Assembly: GCF_947072515.1 (NCBI RefSeq)
Contig: NZ_CAMTIG010000026.1
Span: forward strand, 1-45,866
Direction of reading: 5' to 3'
Source of the DNA: an uncultured Clostridium sp.
Lineage (GTDB): Bacteria > Bacillota > Clostridia > Clostridiales > Clostridiaceae
Length of the DNA: 45,866 nucleotides
A program made the position numbers and the translations under genes. The notes below the pieces were generated by a model that was given only the letters and a program-made list of their open reading frames with translations, did no database searches and had not been told where the DNA came from. Below, in pieces: positions 1 through 7,946 of this stretch; the first letter of the stretch is position 1, and the number at the start of each line of letters is the position of its first letter.

Positions 1-2
1 TT

Positions 3-42
3 CCTGGGTCTCCATCCCAGGGTGCAATCCAGCACCCTTTTT
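3..42 (+). terminator. Tandem hairpins with T-run at the left edge
   Basis: Two adjacent hairpins are visible: a 6-bp stem (3-8 with 16-21, 7-nt loop), then GGGTGC/GCACCC (20-25 with 32-37, 6-nt loop) followed by five Ts. The second has the form of a rho-independent terminator for a rightward transcript entering from outside the window. It also lies just past the end of the leftward operon. The two stems share bases 20-21, so they may be alternative structures. Confidence 0.5.
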
Positions 43-63
43 GGATTTTTATAACATATGACA

Positions 64-312
64 TTATTTAATCACCTCTATTAAATAAATTTTCACACTG
101 CTTTTATGTGTTCTAATTACCTTCCACTCTTTCAAAACTCTTTCTATTTCACGTTTCCACCAACCTATTTCTTCTAATGAAGCGCTTTGATTATTACCAA
201 ACCCACAATTTATGCATTTGAAATTATTATCAGTTTTAATTCTAGTATCTTTTTCTAGGTTATGTATTTCTTCAAAAGTTCGCTCACCACAATTACCACA
301 AATCCAAGGCAC
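64..312 (-). CDS. Small zinc-ribbon protein, last gene of the leftward operon
   Basis: An 82-residue protein with two Cys pairs: CGNC at residues 5-8 and CINC at about 33-36. This is the usual four-cysteine metal site of a zinc ribbon. The start is GTG at 312, with AGGAGG six bases upstream on the minus strand. It follows the 348-aa gene by about 10 bases, so it belongs to the same transcript. The C-terminal half is basic and hydrophobic with no recognised domain. Small zinc ribbons of this sort are common in phage early operons, but the function is unknown. Confidence 0.6.
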   Translation of the reverse strand: MPWICGNCGERTFEEIHNLEKDTRIKTDNNFKCINCGFGNNQSASLEEIGWWKREIERVLKEWKVIRTHKSSVKIYLIEVIK

Positions 313-322
313 AGTATTCCTC

Positions 323-1369
323 CTATTTATTTTTTAAAATCTCGATAGTTTTTTTGTTAATTTTTTTTATTATATCTTCTAATGGTTCAAACACCAATAT
401 TGTTTGGCCATCACCTTGTTTATCTAAAACTCTATATTTAATTCCTGCTAAATTTAAAATAGTTGCCCTGTTGGTAGTTCCATATACTTTTAAAGTAGCG
501 TTACACCAAGAAGTTTTACAAAATTTTCCATTACCTAGAATTCCGGCAATGAAAGCTTTTTTTGCATTTGCCAAGTGATTTTGTGTAGATAAAACCCAAC
601 CTGATTCTTCTTGTTTTTTATCGAAGACAATTTCTATACCTTTGAGTTTTGCAATCGTATTTATAAATTCTCGATTTTCTCTTATAAACTTAAACTGTTC
701 TCTAAGTTCTTCTCTTTTCTCTTCATAATTCTTGAAGTTGACATTTATAGAACATTCTTTTTCAAAATTTCCAATTTGTTTATCTTTCCACTCTACTAAA
801 AGATTATCAAGAATCTCTTTATCCACGCCCTTGTTTGTTAATAGTTCTTTAAGAGTGACATGTCTATTAAAAGTTAATTTCCCAACTGCCTTTTCATATT
901 CTTTTAAATCAAATCCTAAATCAAACCCTCTAAGTAAAGCGTTGTATTCATTTATTATTTTCTCTTGAACCTCATTCACGATATAAACAGTTTCCTTTTT
1001 ATTAGTAAGTTCTTTTATTTGCTTAGTCTGATTATCAATAGTTTCTTTTTTTTCAGTCAGTTCTAACTTTAATTTTCTTATTTCATCATATAGTTCTGTG
1101 TTTTTTATTTTTGATTCATTTTCTTCAAATAAACCTAATATATCTTTTATGCTTTTTGTAGGATCTAATTTTAATGCTCTTGTTTTTAAGTTTTTTAAAA
1201 AATCCTTTTTGTTAGTTTCAGAACTCTTAAAACTTACATTTTTAAAATCCTTCTCCATTATTGCTTCATAATCCATATTCTTACCAACCCATTGCTCAAA
1301 GTTAGTAGCTTGAACCAAATCTATTTCATAATCAGATATTAAAATTTTCTTTAAATTAAATTTTCCCAT
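323..1369 (-). CDS. Unknown 348-aa early protein with central coiled coil
   Basis: I do not recognise the family. Residues ~90-130 are rich in Lys/Glu and look like a coiled coil. The C-terminal ~90 residues are more globular, with Gly, Trp and Cys residues (around GILGNGKFCKTSWCNATLKV). The ATG at 1369 overlaps the upstream gene's TAA by one base (TAATG), and a G-rich ribosome site lies just upstream, so translation is probably coupled. Its place at the distal end of the ERF/exonuclease operon suggests an early DNA-related or takeover role, which is inference only. Confidence 0.6.
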   Translation of the reverse strand: MGKFNLKKILISDYEIDLVQATNFEQWVGKNMDYEAIMEKDFKNVSFKSSETNKKDFLKNLKTRALKLDPTKSIKDILGLFEENESKIKNTELYDEIRKLKLELTEKKETIDNQTKQIKELTNKKETVYIVNEVQEKIINEYNALLRGFDLGFDLKEYEKAVGKLTFNRHVTLKELLTNKGVDKEILDNLLVEWKDKQIGNFEKECSINVNFKNYEEKREELREQFKFIRENREFINTIAKLKGIEIVFDKKQEESGWVLSTQNHLANAKKAFIAGILGNGKFCKTSWCNATLKVYGTTNRATILNLAGIKYRVLDKQGDGQTILVFEPLEDIIKKINKKTIEILKNK

Positions 1370-2190
1370 TATTCCCCCACCTCTATCAATTTTTTATATT
1401 TATTCAACACATTTTCTAATCTAGTAACAGTAGATTTAAAGAATTTTTTATCTTTTCCAGCTTCTATACCAGGTAAAGTTGTTTCAAATTTTTCAATTGC
1501 TTTTAATCCGTAATCTTTAAAAATTCTAAGCTTTGAGTAAATCTCATTCCATAGAAGTGCTTCGCCTTTGAAGCACTCTGGAAGAGTTTCATTTTCCCAT
1601 AATGTGCTGTTATCTGTTTCATCACAATATTTTTTAGATAATGAATCTAACTCGTTTTTTAAAGTTTCATGATTGTACATATATTCATTGTATTTATAAG
1701 TTTTAAATAGCATGCTACCTAACCAGCTCATGCATATATTTATCTCTTCTTTAAATTTACCAGTAAAAACAGGCTCGTAATCTAGATTTAAATTTAAATC
1801 ATCCTCTCCCATCATAACGATTAATTTTTCATAATCATCAGCGGTTTTAGCATGGAATGTTCTACACTTTTTAGCAAAATAACTTTCAATTTCAAACAGT
1901 TTACAAAGTATCATTTCAAGTTCTATACCCATAAAGAAAGTTATTAAGTTGTCACTTGGAACTATATCTAAACTAAAATCTTTTAAAAATTTAGTAAGTC
2001 TACCTTTTAATTCCATTCTTTTTTTAAATTTCATATTTCTAGCTTTTGTTCTCTCTACCTCACACATTGTAGTAACAAAAATTTTAGCTTGTTGATTATA
2101 GTAAGGATCATTGCTGCATAACAATTTTTCTATTAATTGCAAGTTTCTCTCTCCATATATATTTTCAAGATATTTCAGTTCTTTATTCAT
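1369..2190 (-). CDS. Unknown 273-aa early protein
   Basis: A mostly helical 273-residue protein with many charged residues and no recognised domain. It overlaps the upstream HTH gene by four bases and the downstream 348-aa gene by one base, so the three are probably translated as a coupled set. There are no transmembrane segments or signal peptide. A helical, Cys-containing patch (around ELEMILCKLFEIESYF) is the only distinctive region. The conserved position beside HTH genes suggests a replication or regulatory accessory, but nothing in the sequence proves it. Confidence 0.55.
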   Translation of the reverse strand: MNKELKYLENIYGERNLQLIEKLLCSNDPYYNQQAKIFVTTMCEVERTKARNMKFKKRMELKGRLTKFLKDFSLDIVPSDNLITFFMGIELEMILCKLFEIESYFAKKCRTFHAKTADDYEKLIVMMGEDDLNLNLDYEPVFTGKFKEEINICMSWLGSMLFKTYKYNEYMYNHETLKNELDSLSKKYCDETDNSTLWENETLPECFKGEALLWNEIYSKLRIFKDYGLKAIEKFETTLPGIEAGKDKKFFKSTVTRLENVLNKYKKLIEVGE

Positions 2191-2693
2191 AGCTCTCCCA
2201 TGTCCTTTAAATCTTTAAAAGCTTTTTGTATTGTGCTTTCGCTGCATTTGAAATATAGAGCTACCTCTGATTTTGGAACTTCATTCCTTTTAAATTCTTT
2301 TAAAATTTCTTTATTTTTAGAATTTGCAAGTATACCTTTTTTTCTAGGATTTAATTTGCCTAATTCAATGCTCTCTTGAACTTTTCTGACAACAGTAGCA
2401 GTACCGCAACCGATTATTTTTGCAATTTCCTTATAGTCATATCCATTGTAGTACAACTCTTCAAACCCTTCCCAATTAACTCTCTTTTTTCTATTTTGCT
2501 TATTTCTAATTCCAGAATCAGAAATTATATTTTTTAATTTTTCCCCATAATATTTATCTTCTATTTCATTGAATTTCTCTCTAGACATCTTAATATGAGC
2601 ACACACACCATCATTAAATAAGAAAATACCTTTATGACCATAATCCCAGTAACTCAAATCTGTGACATTATTAAGTTTATCTAATAGTTCCAT
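2187..2693 (-). CDS. Two-HTH DNA-binding protein
   Basis: The chosen start is ATG 2693 (168 aa, beginning MELLDKLNN), because AAGGAGGG lies just upstream; an upstream TTG at 2726 has no ribosome site. The C-terminal ~100 residues hold two helix-turn-helix-like stretches: one around DYKEIAKIIGCGTATVVRKV and one around VPKSEVALYFKCSESTIQKA. Both have the short-helix, Gly/Cys-turn, recognition-helix pattern of Hin/MerR-type HTH motifs. The N-terminal 50 residues are unassigned. It is likely a phage regulator or DNA-binding replication helper; the target is unknown. Confidence 0.55.
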   Translation of the reverse strand: MELLDKLNNVTDLSYWDYGHKGIFLFNDGVCAHIKMSREKFNEIEDKYYGEKLKNIISDSGIRNKQNRKKRVNWEGFEELYYNGYDYKEIAKIIGCGTATVVRKVQESIELGKLNPRKKGILANSKNKEILKEFKRNEVPKSEVALYFKCSESTIQKAFKDLKDMGEL

Positions 2694-2703
2694 AATACCC
2701 TCC

Positions 2704-2907
2704 TTAAAATCTTGGTCCTCTAACAATTAAGTTATCTGCTACTACATTTCCAATTTGTGATCCTATTCTGTATTTAATTTTTGAATTTGTACCTCTACTT
2801 TTAATAGCTTTTTCTCTAATCTCTTTAACATTAAGCTCTATATCCGTTTCTCTATTAGCTCTCTTCATTTTCTTAACTTCTTTTCTTCTCTTAGCATTTC
2901 TCCCCAT
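2704..2907 (-). CDS. Small basic protein
   Basis: A 67-residue, strongly basic protein (Arg/Lys-rich N-terminus) of unknown function. The ATG at 2907 lies inside the end of the HNH nuclease gene in another frame (43-bp overlap) and has GGAGGGGG five bases upstream, which supports a real start. The basic charge suggests nucleic-acid binding, but no domain is recognised. Confidence 0.5.
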   Translation of the reverse strand: MGRNAKRRKEVKKMKRANRETDIELNVKEIREKAIKSRGTNSKIKYRIGSQIGNVVADNLIVRGPRF

Positions 2908-3650
2908 TGTTCCCCCTCCAGTTTATATTTTTCTTTATCAAATGCTTGAAAATGATTTGGGTATACTTTTTTTAGTGCTTCTACTAAATTTGGATTTAAC
3001 CAAACAGTTTGAATATGCCATTTCTTTTCAAAAGCTTCCCATGATGTACCATGTCTTTCAGTATGATGTTCTCTACACAATGGTATAAATCCAGTTTGTA
3101 ATCCATCGTCTAGCTCATATTCAGTTCCCAGAGGTGGCTCATGGTGTAAATCCACGTTATATGTTGTTCCACAACATGCGCACGTTTTGCTGCTTAGACA
3201 AACTAACCCATATCTTCGTAAGTCTGGAACTACCTCTCTAGCTGTTTTTATAGTCCTCTTCTCTCCATAACCTTCGTATAAAATTAAGTTATAACCATTT
3301 TGGATAGCCCATTCTATAATGTATGTTATGAAGTCTGTAGCAATCTCTTTGCTAGCTGCATTAGTTTTACTAGGAGAGAGAGAAAAATATTCAATCTCCC
3401 TTAGCTTACAGAACTCATTTTGAAGTAACACTCTCATTTCTTGACCTGTATATCCAATTAGTTCTCCAAGCTCTTTTAGTAAAATGTGAGCTAGTTTCAT
3501 TTGCTCTAAACTTAAAGTAGTAATCGTTTGAATCTCCCATTTACAATTTTGTAAAAATTTTTTTAATCTAATTACCTGATCTGGTTTTAAATTATCTGAA
3601 ATTTTTAGAGTGCATGTATTTTTCTCTACATTTGTGATTAATTCATGCAT
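2865..3650 (-). CDS. HNH endonuclease, phage recombination type (HNHc_6-like)
   Basis: A 261-residue protein. The C-terminal half has a complete HNH/zinc-finger site: CACC with C157 and C160, DLHH with H169/H170, then CREHH with C192 and H195/H196, and H200. The N-terminal half (residues ~20-110, including LGELIGYTGQEMRVLLQNEFC) resembles the helical region that precedes the HNH domain in phage putative HNHc nucleases found next to annealing proteins. It lies directly downstream of the ERF and exonuclease genes, so a role in recombination or processing of replication intermediates is likely. Start ATG 3650, with a GGGGAG site upstream. Confidence 0.75.
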   Translation of the reverse strand: MHELITNVEKNTCTLKISDNLKPDQVIRLKKFLQNCKWEIQTITTLSLEQMKLAHILLKELGELIGYTGQEMRVLLQNEFCKLREIEYFSLSPSKTNAASKEIATDFITYIIEWAIQNGYNLILYEGYGEKRTIKTAREVVPDLRRYGLVCLSSKTCACCGTTYNVDLHHEPPLGTEYELDDGLQTGFIPLCREHHTERHGTSWEAFEKKWHIQTVWLNPNLVEALKKVYPNHFQAFDKEKYKLEGEQWGEMLREEKKLRK

Positions 3651-3671
3651 AAAAATACTCCCCCTATATTT

Positions 3672-4427
3672 TTATTTAGTTTTTAATTTTATATCCATTC
3701 TATGAGCTTTTCTAAGAACAGATTGCAATGTTCTACCAAGTCTATCCGCTGCATTTTGAGCTGTATCTTGTGTAACTTTTAAAAACTCTTCTTCTTCTGT
3801 AGTCCATCTCTCAAACATTCTTGGATATAAGGTTCTGTTATAAGTTTCATCAAATTTTGACTTTATTATATATTCCAAATGCTCATATAACTTTTTAGTA
3901 GCTCTAATGTCGTTCAATGCATCGTGAGCACCATCAAGTTTAATTCCAAAAGCTTCACAACAAGTTTCAAGTTTATTATTCTCTAAATAATCTATAACTT
4001 CTAACAGTTGCAAATTTTTCATCATTGACAAAGTGTCAAAGTTGTATTTGAAATCTACAAATGAACCTAGATATTTATTTCCAATCCTGTTGTACCACTC
4101 CATCAATTTAGTAAAATCGAACTGGATATTGTGGCCATAAAGAGTAAATTTATCTCCTTTTTTAAAAGGATCTACAAACTCAGATAAAATTTCTTCAAAT
4201 TGTTTTGCAGCTTCCTCTGGAGATTGGTAAGAGTTTATTTCTTCTAAAGTTTTTCCAATTATTTCCAGAGCTTGTGGAGATATATCTGCTCCATCGTGAG
4301 GTCTCATATTTATATCAAATTCCTTTTCTACTCCACCTACTTCCATAATCCCAGCTATCTGCACGATAGCTGAGTTTGGAGTTGTTCCAGTTGTTTCTGT
4401 GTCTAAGAACAATTTTTTTAATTTCAT
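3672..4427 (-). CDS. DEDD 3'-5' exonuclease with C-terminal SANT-like domain
   Basis: A 251-residue protein of the DnaQ/RNase T superfamily. ExoI is FLDTETTG (D9, E11), ExoII is GHNIQFDF (D104), and ExoIII is HDALNDIRAT (H168, D173), so the four acidic ligands and the DEDDh histidine are present. Residues ~207-243 (RWTTEEEEFL... RTLQSVLRKAH) look like a SANT/Myb-like helical domain, an unusual addition that may bind DNA. The ATG at 4427 overlaps the ERF stop by four bases, indicating coupling. It probably trims ends for ERF-mediated annealing. Confidence 0.8.
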   Translation of the reverse strand: MKLKKLFLDTETTGTTPNSAIVQIAGIMEVGGVEKEFDINMRPHDGADISPQALEIIGKTLEEINSYQSPEEAAKQFEEILSEFVDPFKKGDKFTLYGHNIQFDFTKLMEWYNRIGNKYLGSFVDFKYNFDTLSMMKNLQLLEVIDYLENNKLETCCEAFGIKLDGAHDALNDIRATKKLYEHLEYIIKSKFDETYNRTLYPRMFERWTTEEEEFLKVTQDTAQNAADRLGRTLQSVLRKAHRMDIKLKTK

Positions 4428-5188
4428 TGTTTCCCTCCTGTTATATATTTATGTATAAGTTTCAACTGCTTTATATTTGCATCCTCTAACTTTTCAATCT
4501 TATGATAGGCAAGTTGCTTTTTAAGTTTTTCTTCATCTTCTCCAGTTGCCTTTAGAATACGATTCCTATATTCTTCAATGCTTAAATTATCATAAATAAT
4601 ACCTAAAGCTATATCACTTGCTTCACCTAATCCCTTTATTCCATAAGGCTCTAACTGAGCATTAAGTCTATCTACATCTTCGCCAACAAGTTTAAGTATA
4701 AATTCTATACATTTTTGTCTGTCAAAAGGCTTTTGTTCTGGTTTTGATTGCTCAAACTCGGAGTCAACCTTAGTATTCCTATTAGGTTTTTCTTCCTTTT
4801 GTTGTGTTTTAGGTTGTAAATCAACTGTGTCTGTTTCAGAAATTTCATAAGCGTTTAGATATAAGTATCTTCTTAAATAAGTTTGTTCTCCGCCAAGATT
4901 TTGTATATTGGCTGCTCCCTTTATATTCACTTGGCATCTATCTATAGAAAACTCTATTGACTCTTCGCTTTCGCAATCATAAAAAGTTAGAGTTGATTTT
5001 TCTGCGCCTGGAATAAATATAGAAACCATTTTTAATTCAAAATTTATTTTATTTATATGAGGTAAAAAATCTCCTAATTCATAATATTCGTAATTTGAAA
5101 ATTTATTATATCCAGTTTTTTTTAATTCTATTTCTAATAACTTCACCCTTGCTTCGGCTAATTTTAAATGTATTTTTCTTCCTTCCAT
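4424..5188 (-). CDS. ERF-family single-strand annealing protein
   Basis: A 254-residue protein with the ERF signature near the N-terminus: LAEARVKLLE, then YNKFSNYEYYELGDFLP at ~27-43, followed by a core with GGEQTYLRRYLYLNAYEI at ~98-115. ERF proteins anneal complementary single strands during phage recombination and genome circularisation. Residues ~120-155 are a charged Gln/Glu/Lys linker. The C-terminal ~100 residues are helical with two similar repeats (EEYRNRILKATGEDEEKLKKQL region). It forms a unit with the downstream exonuclease and HNH genes. Confidence 0.85.
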   Translation of the reverse strand: MEGRKIHLKLAEARVKLLEIELKKTGYNKFSNYEYYELGDFLPHINKINFELKMVSIFIPGAEKSTLTFYDCESEESIEFSIDRCQVNIKGAANIQNLGGEQTYLRRYLYLNAYEISETDTVDLQPKTQQKEEKPNRNTKVDSEFEQSKPEQKPFDRQKCIEFILKLVGEDVDRLNAQLEPYGIKGLGEASDIALGIIYDNLSIEEYRNRILKATGEDEEKLKKQLAYHKIEKLEDANIKQLKLIHKYITGGKQ

Positions 5189-5203
5189 ATCTCCTCCTTT
5201 TAA

Positions 5204-5362
5204 CTACAAACTGTTTGAAACATCCTCAAAATATTGGTCCTCAGCTTCGTTTTCAGCTAGGACCATTTCTAAATCTTTCACTATTTCTATTACAACTGCT
5301 CTTGCCGCAGTGTTCAAATTATCGTTATCTAACATTGCTTTATATTTATCTAGTAACATCAT
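5204..5362 (-). CDS. Acidic 52-aa microprotein
   Basis: A short ORF between ERF and the 109-aa gene. It begins MMLLDKYKAMLDND and ends VSNSL. The ATG at 5362 overlaps the upstream TGA (ATGA), so it is probably translated by re-initiation. It fills an otherwise empty stretch of a tightly packed operon, ending 15 bases before the ERF start. The protein is acidic and helical, of unknown function. Confidence 0.55.
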   Translation of the reverse strand: MMLLDKYKAMLDNDNLNTAARAVVIEIVKDLEMVLAENEAEDQYFEDVSNSL

Positions 5363-5688
5363 AGATAAACACCAAACTTTTTACTTGAATATGTTCGCTC
5401 CACTTTTCTCCGCTTCTTCCTGGAGTCCTTAACTCCGGTTTCTAGCTCTCTAAAACATTTTCTAGCATATTCCCTCTGAGATTCCATTAAATCATCATTT
5501 TGATTAAGGAAATCTCTCAACATCTCCCATTTTTCTAATATCATTTCTCTTATTTTGTTTTTAACAGCTTTATCAAGGCCATTTAGCAGTACCCCATCTG
5601 CACCAAAGTATATTTTGCTCTCTTTCTTACTATCCCACTCCATAACTGCATACACAGATTGAGCATAACCGAATCTTTTTATTTCCAT
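5359..5688 (-). CDS. Unknown 109-aa early protein
   Basis: A 109-residue protein with a very basic C-terminus (SRKKRRKVERTYSSKK) suggesting nucleic-acid contact. The N-terminal half (FGYAQSVYAVMEWDSKKES) looks like beta strands and the middle is helical. The family is not recognised. A GGAGGTG ribosome site precedes ATG 5688. It is coupled to the 52-aa gene by a 4-base overlap. Confidence 0.5.
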   Translation of the reverse strand: MEIKRFGYAQSVYAVMEWDSKKESKIYFGADGVLLNGLDKAVKNKIREMILEKWEMLRDFLNQNDDLMESQREYARKCFRELETGVKDSRKKRRKVERTYSSKKFGVYL

Positions 5689-5758
5689 TTTTTTAACACC
5701 TCCGAGATTAACTTTTGAAAAACTACCCCTTTTTTCAAAGAGGTTAGTTTCCTAAAAA

Positions 5759-5887
5759 CTAATCTAAATCCCCTTTTAAATCAGAAATAACAAACATCCA
5801 AATAGATTTTTTCTCAGGATCTTTTTCCCTCTCCATCATTTCCTCGTAAATTTTGATTTTCCCATCCACTATTTCTCTTAAAACCAT
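5759..5887 (-). CDS. 42-aa microprotein
   Basis: A short minus-strand ORF beginning MVLREIVDGKIKIYEEMMER and ending KGDLD. The ribosome site GGGGTGAG precedes ATG 5887. It lies in the operon between the hairpin at 5918-5940 and the 109-aa gene. It is predicted to be a charged helix; the function is unknown. Confidence 0.5.
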   Translation of the reverse strand: MVLREIVDGKIKIYEEMMEREKDPEKKSIWMFVISDLKGDLD

Positions 5888-5917
5888 TAACTCACCCCTT
5901 TTTAGTTTTTTCAACTA

Positions 5918-5940
5918 GTCCCACCTAACGAGGATGGGAC
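5918..5940 (-). other. Intra-operon hairpin
   Basis: GTCCCA (5918-5923) pairs with TGGGAC (5935-5940), with an inner CCT/AGG stem and AACG tetraloop; A5934 is bulged. No T-run follows on the minus strand, so it is not a standard terminator. It may be an mRNA processing or stability element between two small genes. Confidence 0.4.
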
Positions 5941-5950
5941 CGTTCAACAA

Positions 5951-6148
5951 CTAAAAATCTCCGCCAACCATTTGAGCCGCTTCTTCATCGAAATTTTCTA
6001 AGCACTTTAGTTCTAGAGACATTTCTTCTAAATCGGCTATACACTCAGTAGCATGGTTAAAGTTATTGTTTTCTAAAGCTATCCTTACCTGATCTCTTAC
6101 CTCTATAATTTGAGCTTTTATTTCTTTTATTTTTTCTAATCTATCCAT
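5951..6148 (-). CDS. 65-aa acidic helical protein
   Basis: The start chosen is ATG 6148 (MDRLEKIKEIK), because AAGGAG at the end of the upstream gene is correctly spaced; the longer frame up to 6208 overlaps that gene with no ribosome site. The protein is an amphipathic, probably coiled-coil helical hairpin. Unknown function. Confidence 0.5.
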   Translation of the reverse strand: MDRLEKIKEIKAQIIEVRDQVRIALENNNFNHATECIADLEEMSLELKCLENFDEEAAQMVGGDF

Positions 6149-6150
6149 TT

Positions 6151-6444
6151 TTACATCACTCCTTTTAAACTTGTAAATTGCTGATTCATCTCGTACCACA
6201 TCTCCCAATTCTTATCAGCTACTTTTTCTAAAGGTTTAAACTCTTCTGGATGAGTCGCTTGTATTCCTGAAATTTCCATAGCTATACCAATCGTGGCCAT
6301 TTGATTTTTTAAATTTATCGGATCTTGTTCATTGATGATTTGCTTTTGTAAATCTAGCATTAATGTAGCTCTCATCATATCTATCTCGACTTTTGATAAA
6401 ACTTTTAAAAAATCTCTAGCCGCCATTTTTTCTTCAATCGTCAT
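6151..6444 (-). CDS. Unknown 97-aa early protein
   Basis: A helical 97-residue protein (MTIEEKMAARDFLKVLSKVE...) with several Met residues and no recognised domain. GGAGGT precedes ATG 6444. The ribosome site of the next gene is contained in its last codons, a sign of a packed operon. Unknown early function. Confidence 0.55.
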   Translation of the reverse strand: MTIEEKMAARDFLKVLSKVEIDMMRATLMLDLQKQIINEQDPINLKNQMATIGIAMEISGIQATHPEEFKPLEKVADKNWEMWYEMNQQFTSLKGVM

Positions 6445-6459
6445 CTTTAAAACCTCCGT

Positions 6460-6654
6460 TTATATATTTTCTAATATTTCTACTGCTCTACCCTGTTCCC
6501 TAACTCTACAAAACCATAATGAGTTTTTATAAACCTCTTCATTTTTCAACTCCGGATTAGCTTTTTTCAGTTCCTCGAATTTCTTTTTAAACTTCCTAAC
6601 CTCTTGGTTGTATTTCACTCTGTGTTCAACCAACATAGTTTTAACTAGCTCCAT
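6460..6654 (-). CDS. 64-aa basic helical protein
   Basis: ATG 6654 (MELVKTMLVEHRV) follows AAGGGGAG and is preferred over TTG 6705, which lacks a ribosome site and would overlap the 41-aa gene. The protein is a Lys/Glu-rich helix (KFKKKFEELKK). Unknown function. Confidence 0.5.
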   Translation of the reverse strand: MELVKTMLVEHRVKYNQEVRKFKKKFEELKKANPELKNEEVYKNSLWFCRVREQGRAVEILENI

Positions 6655-6705
6655 TAAAATCTCCCCTTGTACTTTATTTTGAAGTTCAATTTCCACTTGA
6701 TCCAA

Positions 6706-6831
6706 TCAACCAAGCTTAACATTTTGGATTTCCTTAAAGCATTGTTCTTCACTCCCGATGAAGATTGTTTTCCATTCGTTGTCTTTCTTTAATTTTAATT
6801 CGTAATAGCCGTTATTCTTAACAACTCTCAT
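6706..6831 (-). CDS. 41-aa microprotein, first gene of the leftward operon
   Basis: This ORF begins MRVVKNNGYYELKLKK and ends NVKLG, with AGGAGAG nine bases upstream of ATG 6831. It is the first gene downstream of promoter PL. The pattern of a beta-strand pair (NGYYELKLKKDNEWKTIFIG) recalls small phage early proteins, but I cannot assign a family. Confidence 0.5.
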   Translation of the reverse strand: MRVVKNNGYYELKLKKDNEWKTIFIGSEEQCFKEIQNVKLG

Positions 6832-6948
6832 TTCTCTTCACTCTCCTAAACTCCCTCTACATGAGGGTTATTTTATTGTTTATTGTGCAAAGTGTGGTAT
6901 ATTATGATGTGTAATTTGTTAATGTTAAATAAATCGGAATTAATCTTT

Positions 6949-6961
6949 CACGTTTTAAACG
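6949..6961. promoter_or_regulatory. Operator-like site O1
   Basis: CACGTTTTAAACG at 6949-6961 contains the perfect 13-bp palindrome ACGTTT-T-AAACGT (6950-6962). It is the most symmetrical of the CACGT-N6-CG sites in the immunity region and lies in the leader of the leftward transcript. It is probably bound by the S24 repressor or the Cro-like protein. Confidence 0.55.
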
Positions 6962-7003
6962 TTTTTTAGATTCAAAATTTTTTAACTTCCAAATTATAAT
7001 AAC

Positions 7004-7032
7004 ATTATACACGTTAAATTCGAGAAAGTAAA
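7004..7032 (-). promoter_or_regulatory. Leftward early promoter PL with operator O2
   Basis: On the minus strand, TTTACT (7027-7032) is followed by a 17-bp spacer and TATAAT (7004-7009). The spacer contains a CACGT-N6-CG site (7010-7022), so a bound repressor would block RNA polymerase. The sequence from the -35 to the -10 is nearly identical to the rightward promoter at 10062-10090, including the TTTACTTTCTCG block. It drives the genes from 6831 leftward. Confidence 0.7.
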
Positions 7033-7070
7033 CATTTTTTTTTAAAATATTAAAAAATATTTACTTTTAT

Positions 7071-7093
7071 TGATATAATTCACGTAATAAACG
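7071..7093 (+). promoter_or_regulatory. Repressor promoter with operator O3
   Basis: An extended -10, TGATATAAT (7071-7079), has no good -35. Directly downstream, at the expected start of transcription, is the third CACGT-N6-CG site (7081-7093). This layout suggests the repressor gene at 7112 is autoregulated. Confidence 0.6.
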
Positions 7094-7111
7094 AAAGGTG
7101 GAGGAAGTTTT

Positions 7112-7861
7112 ATGGACACGTTGGGAATTGCAGTTAAGAAACTAAGGGAAGAGAAGGGCTACACACAAATTCAACTAGCTAAAAAAGCCGGTATAGGGAG
7201 CGGAACTCTAGGAGATATAGAAACAGGTAAAAACAAAAGCACTGTAAAGACTATTAACAAAATAGCGAAAGCTCTAGAATTAAATCCTCAAGAAAAACTA
7301 AAATTAGATGAAGCTTTTTTAGGTAGAAAAATCCCAAAAGAAGATAATATAGTGGCTCAAATAAAAGACCCTATGAAAATGATGGTTATTCCTGTCTACT
7401 CAAGTGTAGCAGCAGGAATGGGATATATACCAGATGCAGAGCCTGTGGACTTTATAACTATTCCAGAAACTAGTGGAGAATGCATAGGAATTAAAGTTCA
7501 AGGCGATAGTATGGAACCAACATTTTTTAGTGGCGATATCGTAGTTCTAAAGAAAGATATAGAAGTCGGACTGGGAGAAATAGGTGTATTTATGAATAAA
7601 ACATCTGGTGAATCACTCGTAAAAAGATTAAAAAAGAAAAATGGAATTTTTATTTTAGAAAGTGATAATCACATTTTCAGAGATATAGAGGTAAAATCAG
7701 ATGAAATTTGTTGCTGTGGAAAAGTTATAAATGTTGTTAAAAAAGATTTGAAAAAAAGAGTAAATCCATTACAGGAATTATTAGATGATATTCCAGCTGA
7801 TAAATTAGCACTAGCAGAAAAATTATTGAAAACTTTGATACCAGATGAGGATAAAAAATAG
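7112..7861 (+). CDS. CI-like repressor, XRE HTH + S24 peptidase
   Basis: A 249-residue repressor. Residues ~5-65 are an XRE helix-turn-helix (QIQLAKKAGIGSGTLGDIETG). The C-terminal part is a LexA/S24 self-cleavage domain, with a putative cleavage site Ala101-Gly102 in SSVAAGMG, catalytic Ser133 in GDSMEP and Lys161 in SLVKRL. In this family, activated RecA triggers autoproteolysis and prophage induction. GGTGGAGG precedes ATG 7112. Divergent from the leftward operon, it should repress PL and the matching promoter at 10062. Confidence 0.88.
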   Translation: MDTLGIAVKKLREEKGYTQIQLAKKAGIGSGTLGDIETGKNKSTVKTINKIAKALELNPQEKLKLDEAFLGRKIPKEDNIVAQIKDPMKMMVIPVYSSVAAGMGYIPDAEPVDFITIPETSGECIGIKVQGDSMEPTFFSGDIVVLKKDIEVGLGEIGVFMNKTSGESLVKRLKKKNGIFILESDNHIFRDIEVKSDEICCCGKVINVVKKDLKKRVNPLQELLDDIPADKLALAEKLLKTLIPDEDKK

Positions 7862-7874
7862 TAAAAATAAAATA

Positions 7875-7926
7875 TCCGACAAAATATAACAATTAGTTTT
7901 AGTATTCCGACAAAATATGTTATAAT
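7875..7926 (+). promoter_or_regulatory. Promoter with twin 13-bp repeats before the second XRE gene
   Basis: TCCGACAAAATAT occurs exactly at 7875-7887 and 7906-7918, start to start 31 bp, i.e. three helical turns. The second copy abuts the extended -10 TGTTATAATT (TATAAT at 7921-7926). Same-face direct repeats against a promoter suggest binding by the regulator encoded just downstream. Confidence 0.6.
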
Positions 7927-7946
7927 TTTATTTGGAAGGTGATAAA

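Noticed and set aside
3..42. The first hairpin resembles a tRNA T-arm (5-bp stem, 7-nt loop)
   Set aside because: The loop lacks the TTCRANT consensus and no acceptor stem or CCA follows; two hairpins with a T-run explain it better.
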